A stretch of 64,000 nt of DNA from Pontitalea aquivivens. Its GTDB lineage: Bacteria > Pseudomonadota > Alphaproteobacteria > Rhodobacterales > Rhodobacteraceae. The notes beneath the pieces were generated by a model. That model was not told where the DNA came from and did not search any database. It was given only the letters and a program-made list of their open reading frames with translations. A program made the position numbers and the translations under genes. This document shows positions 34,647 through 42,780 of this stretch, piece after piece (within the stretch, counting starts at the first letter, position 1; every line of letters begins with the position of its first letter). The DNA lies in the NCBI RefSeq assembly GCF_046507575.1, contig NZ_JBKFEY010000007.1, positions 1-64,000 of the forward strand. Reading direction: 5' to 3'.

Positions 34647-35624
34647 ATGACCCTTCCCCCCGACCTGACCGTGAAACCCGCAACCCGGCCCGCATTGTGG
34701 CTGCGCACCCCGCCGGCCATCTTTCCGCCGGTGCTTGGGCTTATGGGGCTGGCGCTGGGCTGGCGGCGGGCGGTCGGGGGCTTTGGCATCCCCGCGGGGC
34801 TGGCGGATCTTCTGGCCGGGGCGGTGGCGCTGCTTTTCCTGTTCGTCCTGGTGGCTTATGCGGCAAAGATGATGCGCAGGCCGGGGGTGGCGATCGCGGA
34901 TCTGAAAATTCTGCCGGGCCGGGCGGGGCTGGCGGCGGCGGTGCTGGCGGGGCTGATGTTTTCGGTCCTGCTGGGGCCGGTCGCCCCCGGGGCGGCGCGG
35001 ATCGTGTTCTGGATCGCGCTGGCGCTGCAGGGCGCGCTGATCGGGGCGATTCTGTTCGTCTTCGCCACCGGCCCCGCGGAACAGCGCCGCGTCACCCCCG
35101 TCTGGCACCTGAGCTTTACCGGCGTCATCGTCACCGCGCTGGCCGCGCAGCCGCTGGGCTATGCGGGGCTGGGTTCGGCACTGTTCTGGGTGGCGCTGGC
35201 GGCGGCATCGACAATCTGGCTGATCTCGTTGCAGCAGCTGTCGCGCGCCGGTGTGCCCGCGCCGCTGCGCCCGCTGATGGCGATCCACCTGGCGCCTGCG
35301 GCGCTGATGGGCACGGTGGCGACCGGGTTCGACGCGCAGGGCATCGCAGGGGTGCTGGCGATCCTGTCGGCGTTGATCCTGGCGGCGGGGGTGCTGCGGC
35401 TGCGCTGGCTTCTGGCGGCGGGGTTCAGCCCGCTCTGGGGCGCGCTGACATTCCCGCTGGCGGCCACGGCCGGGTTCTGGGTCGCGCTTGGCGGGGTCTG
35501 GCTGATCCCGGGCGGGGTTCTGCTGGCGGCGGCTTCGGTGATCGTTCCGGCCATCGCGATCAAGGTGCTGCAACTTTGGGCCAAGGGCCAGCTGGCGGCA
35601 AAAACCGGCGCCGTCGCCGCGTGA
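34647..35624 (+). CDS. TehA/TDT family transporter
   Basis: A 325-residue protein with about ten membrane helices, starting LRTPPAIFPPVLGLMGLALGW, the usual first helix of the tellurite-resistance/dicarboxylate transporter (SLAC1-like) group. The ATG at 34647 follows GGAGG at 6 bases. Members act as anion channels or exporters; no neighbour identifies the substrate. Confidence 0.85.
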   Translation: MTLPPDLTVKPATRPALWLRTPPAIFPPVLGLMGLALGWRRAVGGFGIPAGLADLLAGAVALLFLFVLVAYAAKMMRRPGVAIADLKILPGRAGLAAAVLAGLMFSVLLGPVAPGAARIVFWIALALQGALIGAILFVFATGPAEQRRVTPVWHLSFTGVIVTALAAQPLGYAGLGSALFWVALAAASTIWLISLQQLSRAGVPAPLRPLMAIHLAPAALMGTVATGFDAQGIAGVLAILSALILAAGVLRLRWLLAAGFSPLWGALTFPLAATAGFWVALGGVWLIPGGVLLAAASVIVPAIAIKVLQLWAKGQLAAKTGAVAA

Positions 35625-35693
35625 GGGCTTGCCATCGCGGCATTTGCGTGAAACAGGGAACCGCCAAACGAATGCAAGTCCCGGAGGACCCCG

Positions 35694-37142
35694 ATGCAGA
35701 TTCGCGAGGCGCTCACCTTTGATGATGTTCTTCTGGTTCCGGCCGCATCTTCGGTGCTGCCGTCCGAGGCCGATGTCTCGACCCATGTCACCAGATCGAT
35801 CCGGATGAACATCCCGCTGCTGTCCTCGGCGATGGATACCGTGACCGAGGCGCGCATGGCCATCGCCATGGCACAGGCGGGCGGCATGGGGGTGATCCAC
35901 CGCAACCTGACGGTGGACCAGCAGGCGACCGAGGTCCGCCGCGTCAAGCGATTTGAAAGCGGCATCGTCTTCAACCCGATCACGCTGCGCCCCGATCAGA
36001 CCCTGGCCGATGCCAAGGATCTGCAGGATCGCTTCAACGTCACCGGCTTTCCGGTGGTGGATGATCAGGGCCGCGTCGTCGGCATCGTGACCAACCGCGA
36101 CATGCGTTTTGCCAATGACGACCGCACCCCGGTGCGCACCATGATGACCTCGGACAATCTGGCGATGCTGACCGAGCCTGCCGATCTGGAGGAGGCGCGC
36201 AACCTGATGCGCGCGCGCCGGATCGAGAAGCTTCTGGTGACCGATGGCAAGGGCAAGCTGACCGGGCTTCTGACGCTGAAGGACAGCGAAAAGGCCGTGC
36301 TGCATCCGCAGGCCTGCAAGGACGAACTGGGCCGGCTGCGGGTGGCGGCGGCCTCGACGGTGGGGGATGCGGGGTATGAGCGGTCCTGCGCGCTGATCGA
36401 GGCGGGCTGCGATCTGATCGTGATCGATACCGCGCATGGCCATTCCGAAGGTGTGGCCAGGGCGGTCGAGCGGATCAAGGTCTTTGCGCCGGCGGTGCAG
36501 GTGGTGGCCGGCAATGTCGCCACCGCCGAGGCGACGCGCGCCCTGATCGGCGCGGGCGCCGATGCGGTCAAGGTGGGCATCGGTCCGGGGTCGATCTGCA
36601 CCACGCGGATCGTGGCAGGCGTGGGCGTGCCGCAGCTGACCGCGATCATGGATGCCTGTTCGGCCGCGGGCGACATCCCGATCATCGCCGATGGCGGGAT
36701 CAAGTTTTCCGGCGATTTCGCCAAGGCGATCGCGGCGGGCGCATCCTGCGCGATGGTGGGCAGCGCGATCGCGGGCACCGATGAATCCCCGGGCGAGGTG
36801 ATCCTGTATCAGGGCCGCAGCTACAAAAGCTATCGTGGCATGGGCAGCCTTGGGGCGATGGCACGGGGCTCGGCCGACCGCTATTTCCAGAAGGATGCGG
36901 CGTCCGACAAGCTGGTGCCCGAGGGGATCGAGGGGCAGGTGCCCTACAAGGGCCCGGCGGGCACCGTGATCCATCAGCTGGTCGGCGGGCTGCGTGCCGC
37001 GATGGGGTATACCGGCAAGCGCACGGTGGCCGAAATGCGCGGCGGCTGCGAATTCGTCCGCATCACCGGCGCCGGTCTGAAGGAAAGCCATGTCCATGAC
37101 GTGCAGATCACCCGCGAAAGCCCGAACTACCGGATTGGCTAG
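35694..37142 (+). CDS. guaB: Inosine-5'-monophosphate dehydrogenase
   Basis: A 482-residue enzyme of guanine nucleotide synthesis oxidising IMP to XMP with NAD. The catalytic cysteine is C302 in GPGSICTTRIV. Two CBS domains (about 92-205) interrupt the barrel, as normal. Phosphate-binding motifs DGGI and YRGMGSLGAM follow. GGAGGACC precedes the ATG. The RNA methyltransferase gene follows 54 bases downstream. Confidence 0.97.
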   Translation: MQIREALTFDDVLLVPAASSVLPSEADVSTHVTRSIRMNIPLLSSAMDTVTEARMAIAMAQAGGMGVIHRNLTVDQQATEVRRVKRFESGIVFNPITLRPDQTLADAKDLQDRFNVTGFPVVDDQGRVVGIVTNRDMRFANDDRTPVRTMMTSDNLAMLTEPADLEEARNLMRARRIEKLLVTDGKGKLTGLLTLKDSEKAVLHPQACKDELGRLRVAAASTVGDAGYERSCALIEAGCDLIVIDTAHGHSEGVARAVERIKVFAPAVQVVAGNVATAEATRALIGAGADAVKVGIGPGSICTTRIVAGVGVPQLTAIMDACSAAGDIPIIADGGIKFSGDFAKAIAAGASCAMVGSAIAGTDESPGEVILYQGRSYKSYRGMGSLGAMARGSADRYFQKDAASDKLVPEGIEGQVPYKGPAGTVIHQLVGGLRAAMGYTGKRTVAEMRGGCEFVRITGAGLKESHVHDVQITRESPNYRIG

Positions 37143-37196
37143 GGTTGTCAGGCAGATGCCTGTCGTTCTTGATGTGTTTGGCGCGGGGGCGGGGCG

Positions 37197-38363
37197 GTGA
37201 CGCCCGCCGCCCGCGCGGACGCCGCGATCAAGATCCTCGACCGTATCCTGGCGGGTCAACCGGCCGAGCCTGCGCTGATCACCTGGGCGCGGGGCAACCG
37301 CTTTGCCGGTTCCGGCGATCGCGCGGCGATCCGCGATCTGGTCTTTGATGCGCTGCGCTGCCGCGAGTCGTTTGCGGCCCTGGGTGGCGCGCGCACCGGG
37401 CGCGGCCTGATCCTTGGCAAGTGTCGTGCGCAAGGCATTGACCCGGATACGCTTTTTACAGGCGACCGACACGCCCCGGCGCCCTTGTCACAGGACGAAC
37501 GGCACGCGGGCGCCCCGGCGCAGGGCTATGCGGCGGTGGATTGCCCGGATTGGCTTGGCCCGCAGCTGGAAGACAGCCTTGGGGCGGATTTCGCCCCGGT
37601 GATGATGGCCCAGCAGGCCCGGGCGCCGGTGTTCCTGCGCGTCAATCCGCGCCGTGCAAGCCTGGCGCAGGCCCAGGCCGCGCTGGCCCGTGAGGGGATC
37701 GCGGCCCAGCCCCATCCCCTTGCGAAGACCGCATTGGAAGCCACTGGAAACGCAAGGAAAATTCAAAAATCAAAAGCCTTTCAAGCGGGCATGGTCGAGC
37801 TGCAGGATGCCGCCTCGCAGGCGGTGGTGGACGCGCTGCCGCGACATCCGGGGATGCGGGTTCTGGATTATTGCGCAGGTGGCGGTGGCAAGACCCTGGC
37901 GCTGGCCGCGCAGCTGGATGGCCAGTTCAGCGCCCATGACATCGACCCGGGCCGGATGCGTGACCTGCCCGCGCGCGCGGCCCGCGCGGGGGTTCGGGTC
38001 ACGATCCTGCCACCAGAGGGGGTGCATGGCCGCTTTGATCTGGTGCTGGTCGATGCGCCCTGTTCGGGTTCGGGCACCTGGCGGCGCACACCGGATGCGA
38101 AATGGCGCCTGACGCCCGCGCGGCTGGCCGAACTGATCGATCTGCAGGCCGCGATTCTGGACAAGGCGGCGGCGCATGTGGCCCCCGGCGGGACGCTGGC
38201 CTACATGACCTGTTCGTTGCTGCGGGCAGAGAATGAGGATCAGGCCGGGGCCTTCGCCGCCCGCAGCCATTGGTCGCCGGGGGCGCAGCGGCGGCTGACC
38301 CCGCCTGATGGCGGGGACGGGTTCTACATGGCGCTGTTCACGCAGAAGAAGCTGGCGGATTGA
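37197..38363 (+). CDS. RsmB/NOP-family RNA 5-methylcytosine methyltransferase
   Basis: A 388-residue SAM-dependent RNA methyltransferase. The N-terminal third is a NusB-like RNA-binding helical region; the catalytic domain has VLDYCAGGGGKTLALAA (SAM site), DIDPGRM, DAPCSGSGTWRR with the cysteine of motif IV, and TCSLLRAEN with the catalytic cysteine of motif VI. GTG at 37197 is the likely start. rRNA is the expected target, but the exact position cannot be inferred, so the rsmB symbol is withheld. Confidence 0.87.
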   Translation: MTPAARADAAIKILDRILAGQPAEPALITWARGNRFAGSGDRAAIRDLVFDALRCRESFAALGGARTGRGLILGKCRAQGIDPDTLFTGDRHAPAPLSQDERHAGAPAQGYAAVDCPDWLGPQLEDSLGADFAPVMMAQQARAPVFLRVNPRRASLAQAQAALAREGIAAQPHPLAKTALEATGNARKIQKSKAFQAGMVELQDAASQAVVDALPRHPGMRVLDYCAGGGGKTLALAAQLDGQFSAHDIDPGRMRDLPARAARAGVRVTILPPEGVHGRFDLVLVDAPCSGSGTWRRTPDAKWRLTPARLAELIDLQAAILDKAAAHVAPGGTLAYMTCSLLRAENEDQAGAFAARSHWSPGAQRRLTPPDGGDGFYMALFTQKKLAD

Positions 38364-38391
38364 CACAATTTCAAGCTGTTTTCCGGTTCCG

Positions 38392-38406
38392 TTAATCGCG
38401 CTTTAA
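38392..38406. promoter_or_regulatory. Perfect CtrA binding site before cckA
   Basis: TTAATCGCGCTTTAA fits the CtrA consensus TTAA-N7-TTAA with no mismatch. It ends 15 bases before the cckA ATG, in an AT-richer 58-base gap, a place from which CtrA could act directly on cckA transcription. Confidence 0.65.
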
Positions 38407-38421
38407 TCTTTGTGCCGCGCA

Positions 38422-40767
38422 ATGCGGAAAGCCGATTCTGTGCAAAGGGCTTTCCGCGTGACATATCCGGTCCACCCCAATCAGCCACTGACCCGCGCCG
38501 CGGTCCTGCTGGCGCCCGGGGGCATCTATCTTGTCGCCGGGGCGGCGGTCGCGCTTGGCGCGGGGGTTCTGGTGCCGGACCGGGTTCTGGGGATGATCCT
38601 GCTGTCGGTGGCGGGCACGCTGCTGGCGCTGGCGGGGATGGTGCATTTCCTGTCGCGCCATGCCCGGTTGCGCCAGACGCGCCTGCAGGAACAGATCGCC
38701 ACCTTTGTCGCCCATGATGCCGCGCCCAGTTTCACCACCGATATCGAGGGGGGGATCGGCTTTCAGAACCGGGCCGCGGTGGAACGGTTCGGATCGCGCG
38801 GGGGCCAGACGCTGGCGCGCGCCTTTGCCGAGATATTTGCCAATCCCGCGTCGGTGCTGACCCGGCTGCAGACCAAGGCGGCGGCGCTTGGTGCGGCGCG
38901 TGAGGATATGGTGACCCGGCGCGGCCATGTGCGGATTTCGGTGCATCAGATCGGCGGGGGCGGGTTTCTGTGGCGTCTTGAGGATATGGCCGAACGCCCG
39001 ATGGGGGGGCGCGGGGCGGAAACGATCAGCCTGCCGATGCTGACGGTATCCAAAACCGGCACGGTCCTGTTCATGAATGAGGCATTGCGCCGGCTGGTGG
39101 GCGAACGGGTGCGCACGCTGGACCGCATCTTTGTGCAATTGCCGCTGCGGTCGGGTGAAGAGCATGAGATCATGACCCCTTCGGGCCCGCTGCGCGCGGT
39201 GGTGGCCGAACTGGAAGGGCCGGGCGGGCGCAGCGAGGTCTATCTTTTGCCGATGGCCACAGGGCGTGCATCGGCCCATGATCCGGCCTCGTTCGAAGCG
39301 CTGCCGGTGGCGCTGATGCGGCTTGCGGCGGGGGGCGAGGTGTTGGCCGTGAATCGCGCCGCCCGCGGCCTTCTGGGGCAGATCGCGCCGAATTCGCGGC
39401 TGGCCGACCTGTTCGAAGGCCTGGGCCGCCCGGTTGAGGATTGGGTGGCCGATGCGCTGACCGGCCGGCTGGAAAGCCGTCCCGAGGTGTTGCGCGCGCG
39501 GCGCGGCGATCACGAGGTTTTCCTGCAGGTCTCGCTGAGCCGTGTGGTCGAGGACGGGCGCGCGGGCCTGATCGCGGTGCTGTCGGATGCCACCCAGCTC
39601 AAGACACTGGAGGCGCAGTTCGTCCAGAGCCAGAAGATGCAGGCGATCGGTCAGCTTGCTGGCGGTGTCGCGCATGATTTCAACAACTTGCTGACCGCGA
39701 TCACGGGCCATTGCGATCTGCTGATGCTGCGCCACGACAAGGGCGATCCTGACTATGCCGATCTTGACCAGATCAGTCAGAACGCCAACCGCGCCGCAAG
39801 CCTGGTGGGGCAGCTTCTGGCCTTTTCGCGCAAGCAGACGCTCAAGCCCCGGGTGATTGACCTGCGCGACACGCTGTCGGACCTGACCCATCTGCTTAAT
39901 CGTCTGGTGGGGGAAAAGGTCCGCCTGACACTGCGCCATGACCCCGATCTGCGGCTGATCCGGGCCGACAAGCGCCAGCTTGAGCAGGTGATCATGAATC
40001 TGGTGGTGAATGCGCGCGACGCCATGCCCGGCGGCGGCGAGATCCGGATCGAGACGGAAAACTGCCATCTGGCCGAGGATCTGGCGCGGGATCGCGCCTC
40101 GGTGCCCAAGGGCGATTATGTTCTGGTGACCGTGGCCGACGAAGGCACCGGCATCGCGCCAGACCGCCTGGGCAAGATCTTCGAACCCTTCTACACCACC
40201 AAGCGCACCGGCGAGGGAACCGGGCTGGGCCTGTCCACCGCCTACGGAATCGTGAAGCAGACCGGGGGCTATATCTTTGTCGATTCGGTCCTGGGCTCGG
40301 GTGCGGCCTTCGTCATCTATCTGCCAGCCCATGATCGCCTGGCCACCCCCGAACCGGAAGAGGCCACCGATCGGCCTGCGCCCGTGGCAAGCCAGCCGCG
40401 GGCGACGGCCAGCGTGCTTCTGGTCGAAGATGAGGTACCGGTGCGCGCTTTTGCGTCTCGTGCGCTGAAGCTGCGGGGGTATACCGTGTTCGAGGCCGAG
40501 AATGCCGAACAGGCGCTGCGGCTGCTGGAGGATGCAACGCTGGAAATCGATGCCTTCGTCACCGATGTGATCATGCCCGGGATGGATGGGCCGACCTGGG
40601 TGCGTGAGGCGCTGAAGACGCGGCCGGGCACGGCGGTGGTGTTCGTTTCGGGCTATGCCGAGGATGTGTTTCAGGATGGGCGCCCGCCGGTTCCGAATGC
40701 GGTGTTCCTGCCCAAGCCCTTCTCGCTTAGCGAACTGACGGCGACAGTACAGAAACAGCTGAACTGA
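38422..40767 (+). CDS. cckA: Hybrid sensor histidine kinase CckA
   Basis: A 781-residue kinase that heads the CckA-ChpT-CtrA phosphorelay. Two membrane helices lie at about residues 29-46 and 52-70, followed by PAS-like sensing regions, the phosphoacceptor H418 in GGVAHDFNNLL, an ATPase domain (NLVVNARDAMP, EGTGIAPD, GTGLGLSTAYGIVKQTGG) and a C-terminal receiver with phosphoaspartate D715 (FVTDVIMPGMDG). The GGVAHDFNNLL H-box is characteristic of CckA. In Rhodobacterales this relay controls motility, gene-transfer agents and other traits. Confidence 0.95.
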   Translation: MRKADSVQRAFRVTYPVHPNQPLTRAAVLLAPGGIYLVAGAAVALGAGVLVPDRVLGMILLSVAGTLLALAGMVHFLSRHARLRQTRLQEQIATFVAHDAAPSFTTDIEGGIGFQNRAAVERFGSRGGQTLARAFAEIFANPASVLTRLQTKAAALGAAREDMVTRRGHVRISVHQIGGGGFLWRLEDMAERPMGGRGAETISLPMLTVSKTGTVLFMNEALRRLVGERVRTLDRIFVQLPLRSGEEHEIMTPSGPLRAVVAELEGPGGRSEVYLLPMATGRASAHDPASFEALPVALMRLAAGGEVLAVNRAARGLLGQIAPNSRLADLFEGLGRPVEDWVADALTGRLESRPEVLRARRGDHEVFLQVSLSRVVEDGRAGLIAVLSDATQLKTLEAQFVQSQKMQAIGQLAGGVAHDFNNLLTAITGHCDLLMLRHDKGDPDYADLDQISQNANRAASLVGQLLAFSRKQTLKPRVIDLRDTLSDLTHLLNRLVGEKVRLTLRHDPDLRLIRADKRQLEQVIMNLVVNARDAMPGGGEIRIETENCHLAEDLARDRASVPKGDYVLVTVADEGTGIAPDRLGKIFEPFYTTKRTGEGTGLGLSTAYGIVKQTGGYIFVDSVLGSGAAFVIYLPAHDRLATPEPEEATDRPAPVASQPRATASVLLVEDEVPVRAFASRALKLRGYTVFEAENAEQALRLLEDATLEIDAFVTDVIMPGMDGPTWVREALKTRPGTAVVFVSGYAEDVFQDGRPPVPNAVFLPKPFSLSELTATVQKQLN

Positions 40768-40773
40768 TCGGGG

Positions 40774-41367
40774 TCAGCGCAGGCCCGCGTAAAGCGTGAA
40801 ATCCGCGCCCATCGCGCTGCGCAGGCGGGTTTCGGTATCCACGGACAGATTGACATCCGCCGCGGGGGGCACGTTGACCCGGGGCAGGGTGATGGCGCAA
40901 TCCAGCCGGTCTTCGAGGAATTGCACGAAGGTGTCCATGTCTTCATAGCGGAAAATGCGGTCTACCAGCGGCCGACCGTCGGTGTCGCAAAGAAAATCGG
41001 ACTGGCTGGCGATCCGGGGAAAGCGGGCTGCATCGCCGGCGGCATGGGCCAGGGCGAATGCGTCGAAGGAACAGCCGTGCAGGGCGTGCACCGGATCGTC
41101 AAGCCCGTCGCGTTGTGCGAAACGATACCAGGATCGCAACCAGCCGATCGGTTCACGCATCAGGGCCACGGTGGTGAAACGCGCGCGCGCCGTCGTTTCC
41201 AGCAGCGGCGACAGATGCGCCCGATATTGCCGCGCGGTCAGATGCTTGAGCGTCGCGGGGCGTTGCATGGCGACGCTTGCCAGTGACTCGAGCGCAACCT
41301 CGATCGCAGTCGATCCGGTCTTGGGGGTGGCCAGAAACACCAGTTCCTGTTCCCAGAAAATCAGCAT
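40774..41367 (-). CDS. Sulfotransferase family protein
   Basis: A 197-residue protein with a 5'-phosphosulfate-binding loop near its start (FLATPKTGSTAIE, residues 11-23) and a later LMREPIGWLRSWYRF matching the 3'-phosphate-binding region of PAPS-dependent sulfotransferases. It is shorter than many relatives (about 250-300). The stop is 6 bases from the convergent cckA stop. The acceptor is unknown; surface glycans are a common target. The ATG at 41367 follows a GGGGGG run. Confidence 0.75.
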   Translation of the reverse strand: MLIFWEQELVFLATPKTGSTAIEVALESLASVAMQRPATLKHLTARQYRAHLSPLLETTARARFTTVALMREPIGWLRSWYRFAQRDGLDDPVHALHGCSFDAFALAHAAGDAARFPRIASQSDFLCDTDGRPLVDRIFRYEDMDTFVQFLEDRLDCAITLPRVNVPPAADVNLSVDTETRLRSAMGADFTLYAGLR

Positions 41368-41403
41368 GTCGGCCCCCCTGGCGCTGGCAAAATGGCGTTT
41401 CCG

Positions 41404-41419
41404 TAAACCTGTCTTTAAC
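41404..41419. promoter_or_regulatory. Weak CtrA-like site between the sulfotransferase and recA
   Basis: TAAA-N7-TTAAC, one mismatch from TTAA-N7-TTAAC, in the divergent gap. It is 37 bases before the sulfotransferase start and 144 before recA. Confidence 0.25.
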
Positions 41420-41490
41420 CAAATCGGAAAAGAATGGGAATCGTGATGAATTCGATTGAAATGTTCTGGCTTTTCCCCCATTGAAATATG

Positions 41491-41505
41491 GAACATAGTG
41501 CGAAC
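41491..41505 (+). promoter_or_regulatory. SOS (LexA) box before recA
   Basis: GAACATAGTGCGAAC fits exactly the alphaproteobacterial LexA consensus GAAC-N7-GAAC. It lies 58 bases before the recA ATG; a TTGAAA at 41481-41486 just upstream may be part of the promoter that LexA blocks. Confidence 0.85.
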
Positions 41506-41562
41506 ATCGGGTGGGGCAGGCATTGATTGCCGTAGCCATCGCTCTGTGGGATAAGGAAGCGG

Positions 41563-42633
41563 ATGATGGCAACGGCGAGCCTTTTTGACATGAACGACAA
41601 GAAGAATGCGGACAAGCAGAAGGCGCTCGATTCGGCGCTGGCACAGATTGAGCGGCAGTTCGGCAAGGGCTCGATCATGAAGCTGGGCGCCGACAACCCG
41701 GTGGCCGAGATCGAGGCAACCTCGACCGGGTCGCTGGGCCTGGACATTGCGCTGGGGATCGGCGGTCTGCCCAAGGGCCGCATCATCGAGATTTATGGCC
41801 CGGAAAGCTCGGGCAAGACCACGCTGACGCTGCATGTCGTGGCCGAGGAACAGAAGAAGGGCGGCGTCTGCGCGTTCGTCGATGCCGAACATGCGCTGGA
41901 CCCGAACTATGCGCGCAAGCTGGGCGTGAACCTGGATGAGCTGCTCATCTCGCAGCCTGATACGGGCGAACAGGCGCTGGAAATCGTCGATACGCTGGTG
42001 CGTTCGGGCGCGGTCAGCCTTGTCGTCGTGGACTCGGTCGCGGCGCTAACGCCGAAATCGGAAATCGAGGGCGATATGGGCGATGCCACCGTCGGCGCCC
42101 AGGCCCGCCTGATGAGCCAGGCGATGCGCAAGCTGACCGCCAGCATCGGGCGCAGCAACTGCATGGTGATCTTCATCAACCAGATCCGGATGAAGATCGG
42201 CGTGATGTTCGGCAACCCGGAAACCACCACCGGGGGCCATGCGCTGAAATTCTACGCCAGCGTGCGCCTGGACATCCGTCGCATCGGCGCGATCAAGGAC
42301 CGCGATGAGGTCGTGGGCAATTCGACCCGCGTCAAAGTGGTCAAGAACAAGGTAGCCCCGCCCTTCAAGCAGGTCGAATTCGACATCATGTATGGCGAGG
42401 GCATTTCCAAGGTGGGCGAACTGGTCGACCTGGGCGTGAAGGCCGGCGTGGTGGAAAAATCGGGCGCCTGGTATTCCTATGGCGATGAACGCATTGGCCA
42501 GGGGCGTGAAAACGCCAAGCAGTTCCTGCGCGACCATCCCGATGTGGCCCATGCGATTGAAGACAAGATCCGCGCCAGTCACGGGCTCGATTTCGGGGCC
42601 AGCGAAGAGGATGATACCCTGACCGAGGACTAG
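41563..42633 (+). CDS. recA: Recombinase RecA
   Basis: A 356-residue DNA recombinase and LexA co-protease. Walker A GPESSGKTT is at residues 79-87, Walker B LVVVDSVAAL near 151, and loop regions GDATVGAQARLMSQAMR and GNPETTTGGHALKFYA are intact. The acidic C-terminus (ASEEDDTLTED) is normal. AAGGA precedes two in-frame ATGs at 41563 and 41566; spacing slightly favours the second. Control by the SOS box upstream is expected. Confidence 0.98.
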   Translation: MMATASLFDMNDKKNADKQKALDSALAQIERQFGKGSIMKLGADNPVAEIEATSTGSLGLDIALGIGGLPKGRIIEIYGPESSGKTTLTLHVVAEEQKKGGVCAFVDAEHALDPNYARKLGVNLDELLISQPDTGEQALEIVDTLVRSGAVSLVVVDSVAALTPKSEIEGDMGDATVGAQARLMSQAMRKLTASIGRSNCMVIFINQIRMKIGVMFGNPETTTGGHALKFYASVRLDIRRIGAIKDRDEVVGNSTRVKVVKNKVAPPFKQVEFDIMYGEGISKVGELVDLGVKAGVVEKSGAWYSYGDERIGQGRENAKQFLRDHPDVAHAIEDKIRASHGLDFGASEEDDTLTED

Positions 42634-42684
42634 GGCGCAGAACGCGCCTGACACGGTCAGATGCGGCACAGAATGTGCCACCAG

Positions 42685-42716
42685 ACGGCCGGGCCCTGCG
42701 CCCGGCCGTTTGCTTT
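42685..42716 (+). terminator. Rho-independent terminator after recA
   Basis: ACGGCCGGGC (42685-42694) pairs perfectly with GCCCGGCCGT (42700-42709) and a T-rich tail (TTTGCTTT) follows. It separates recA from alaS. Confidence 0.75.
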
Positions 42717-42780
42717 GCTGGACAGGCGTCGGGCCGGGCGTTAAACGGGGGCAATCCCGCCCCATGAAGGCCCGAAAACC

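Noticed and set aside
34629..37472. A 947-codon minus-strand frame
   Set aside because: It is antisense to the TehA-like gene and guaB, and its composition is that of a shadow frame.
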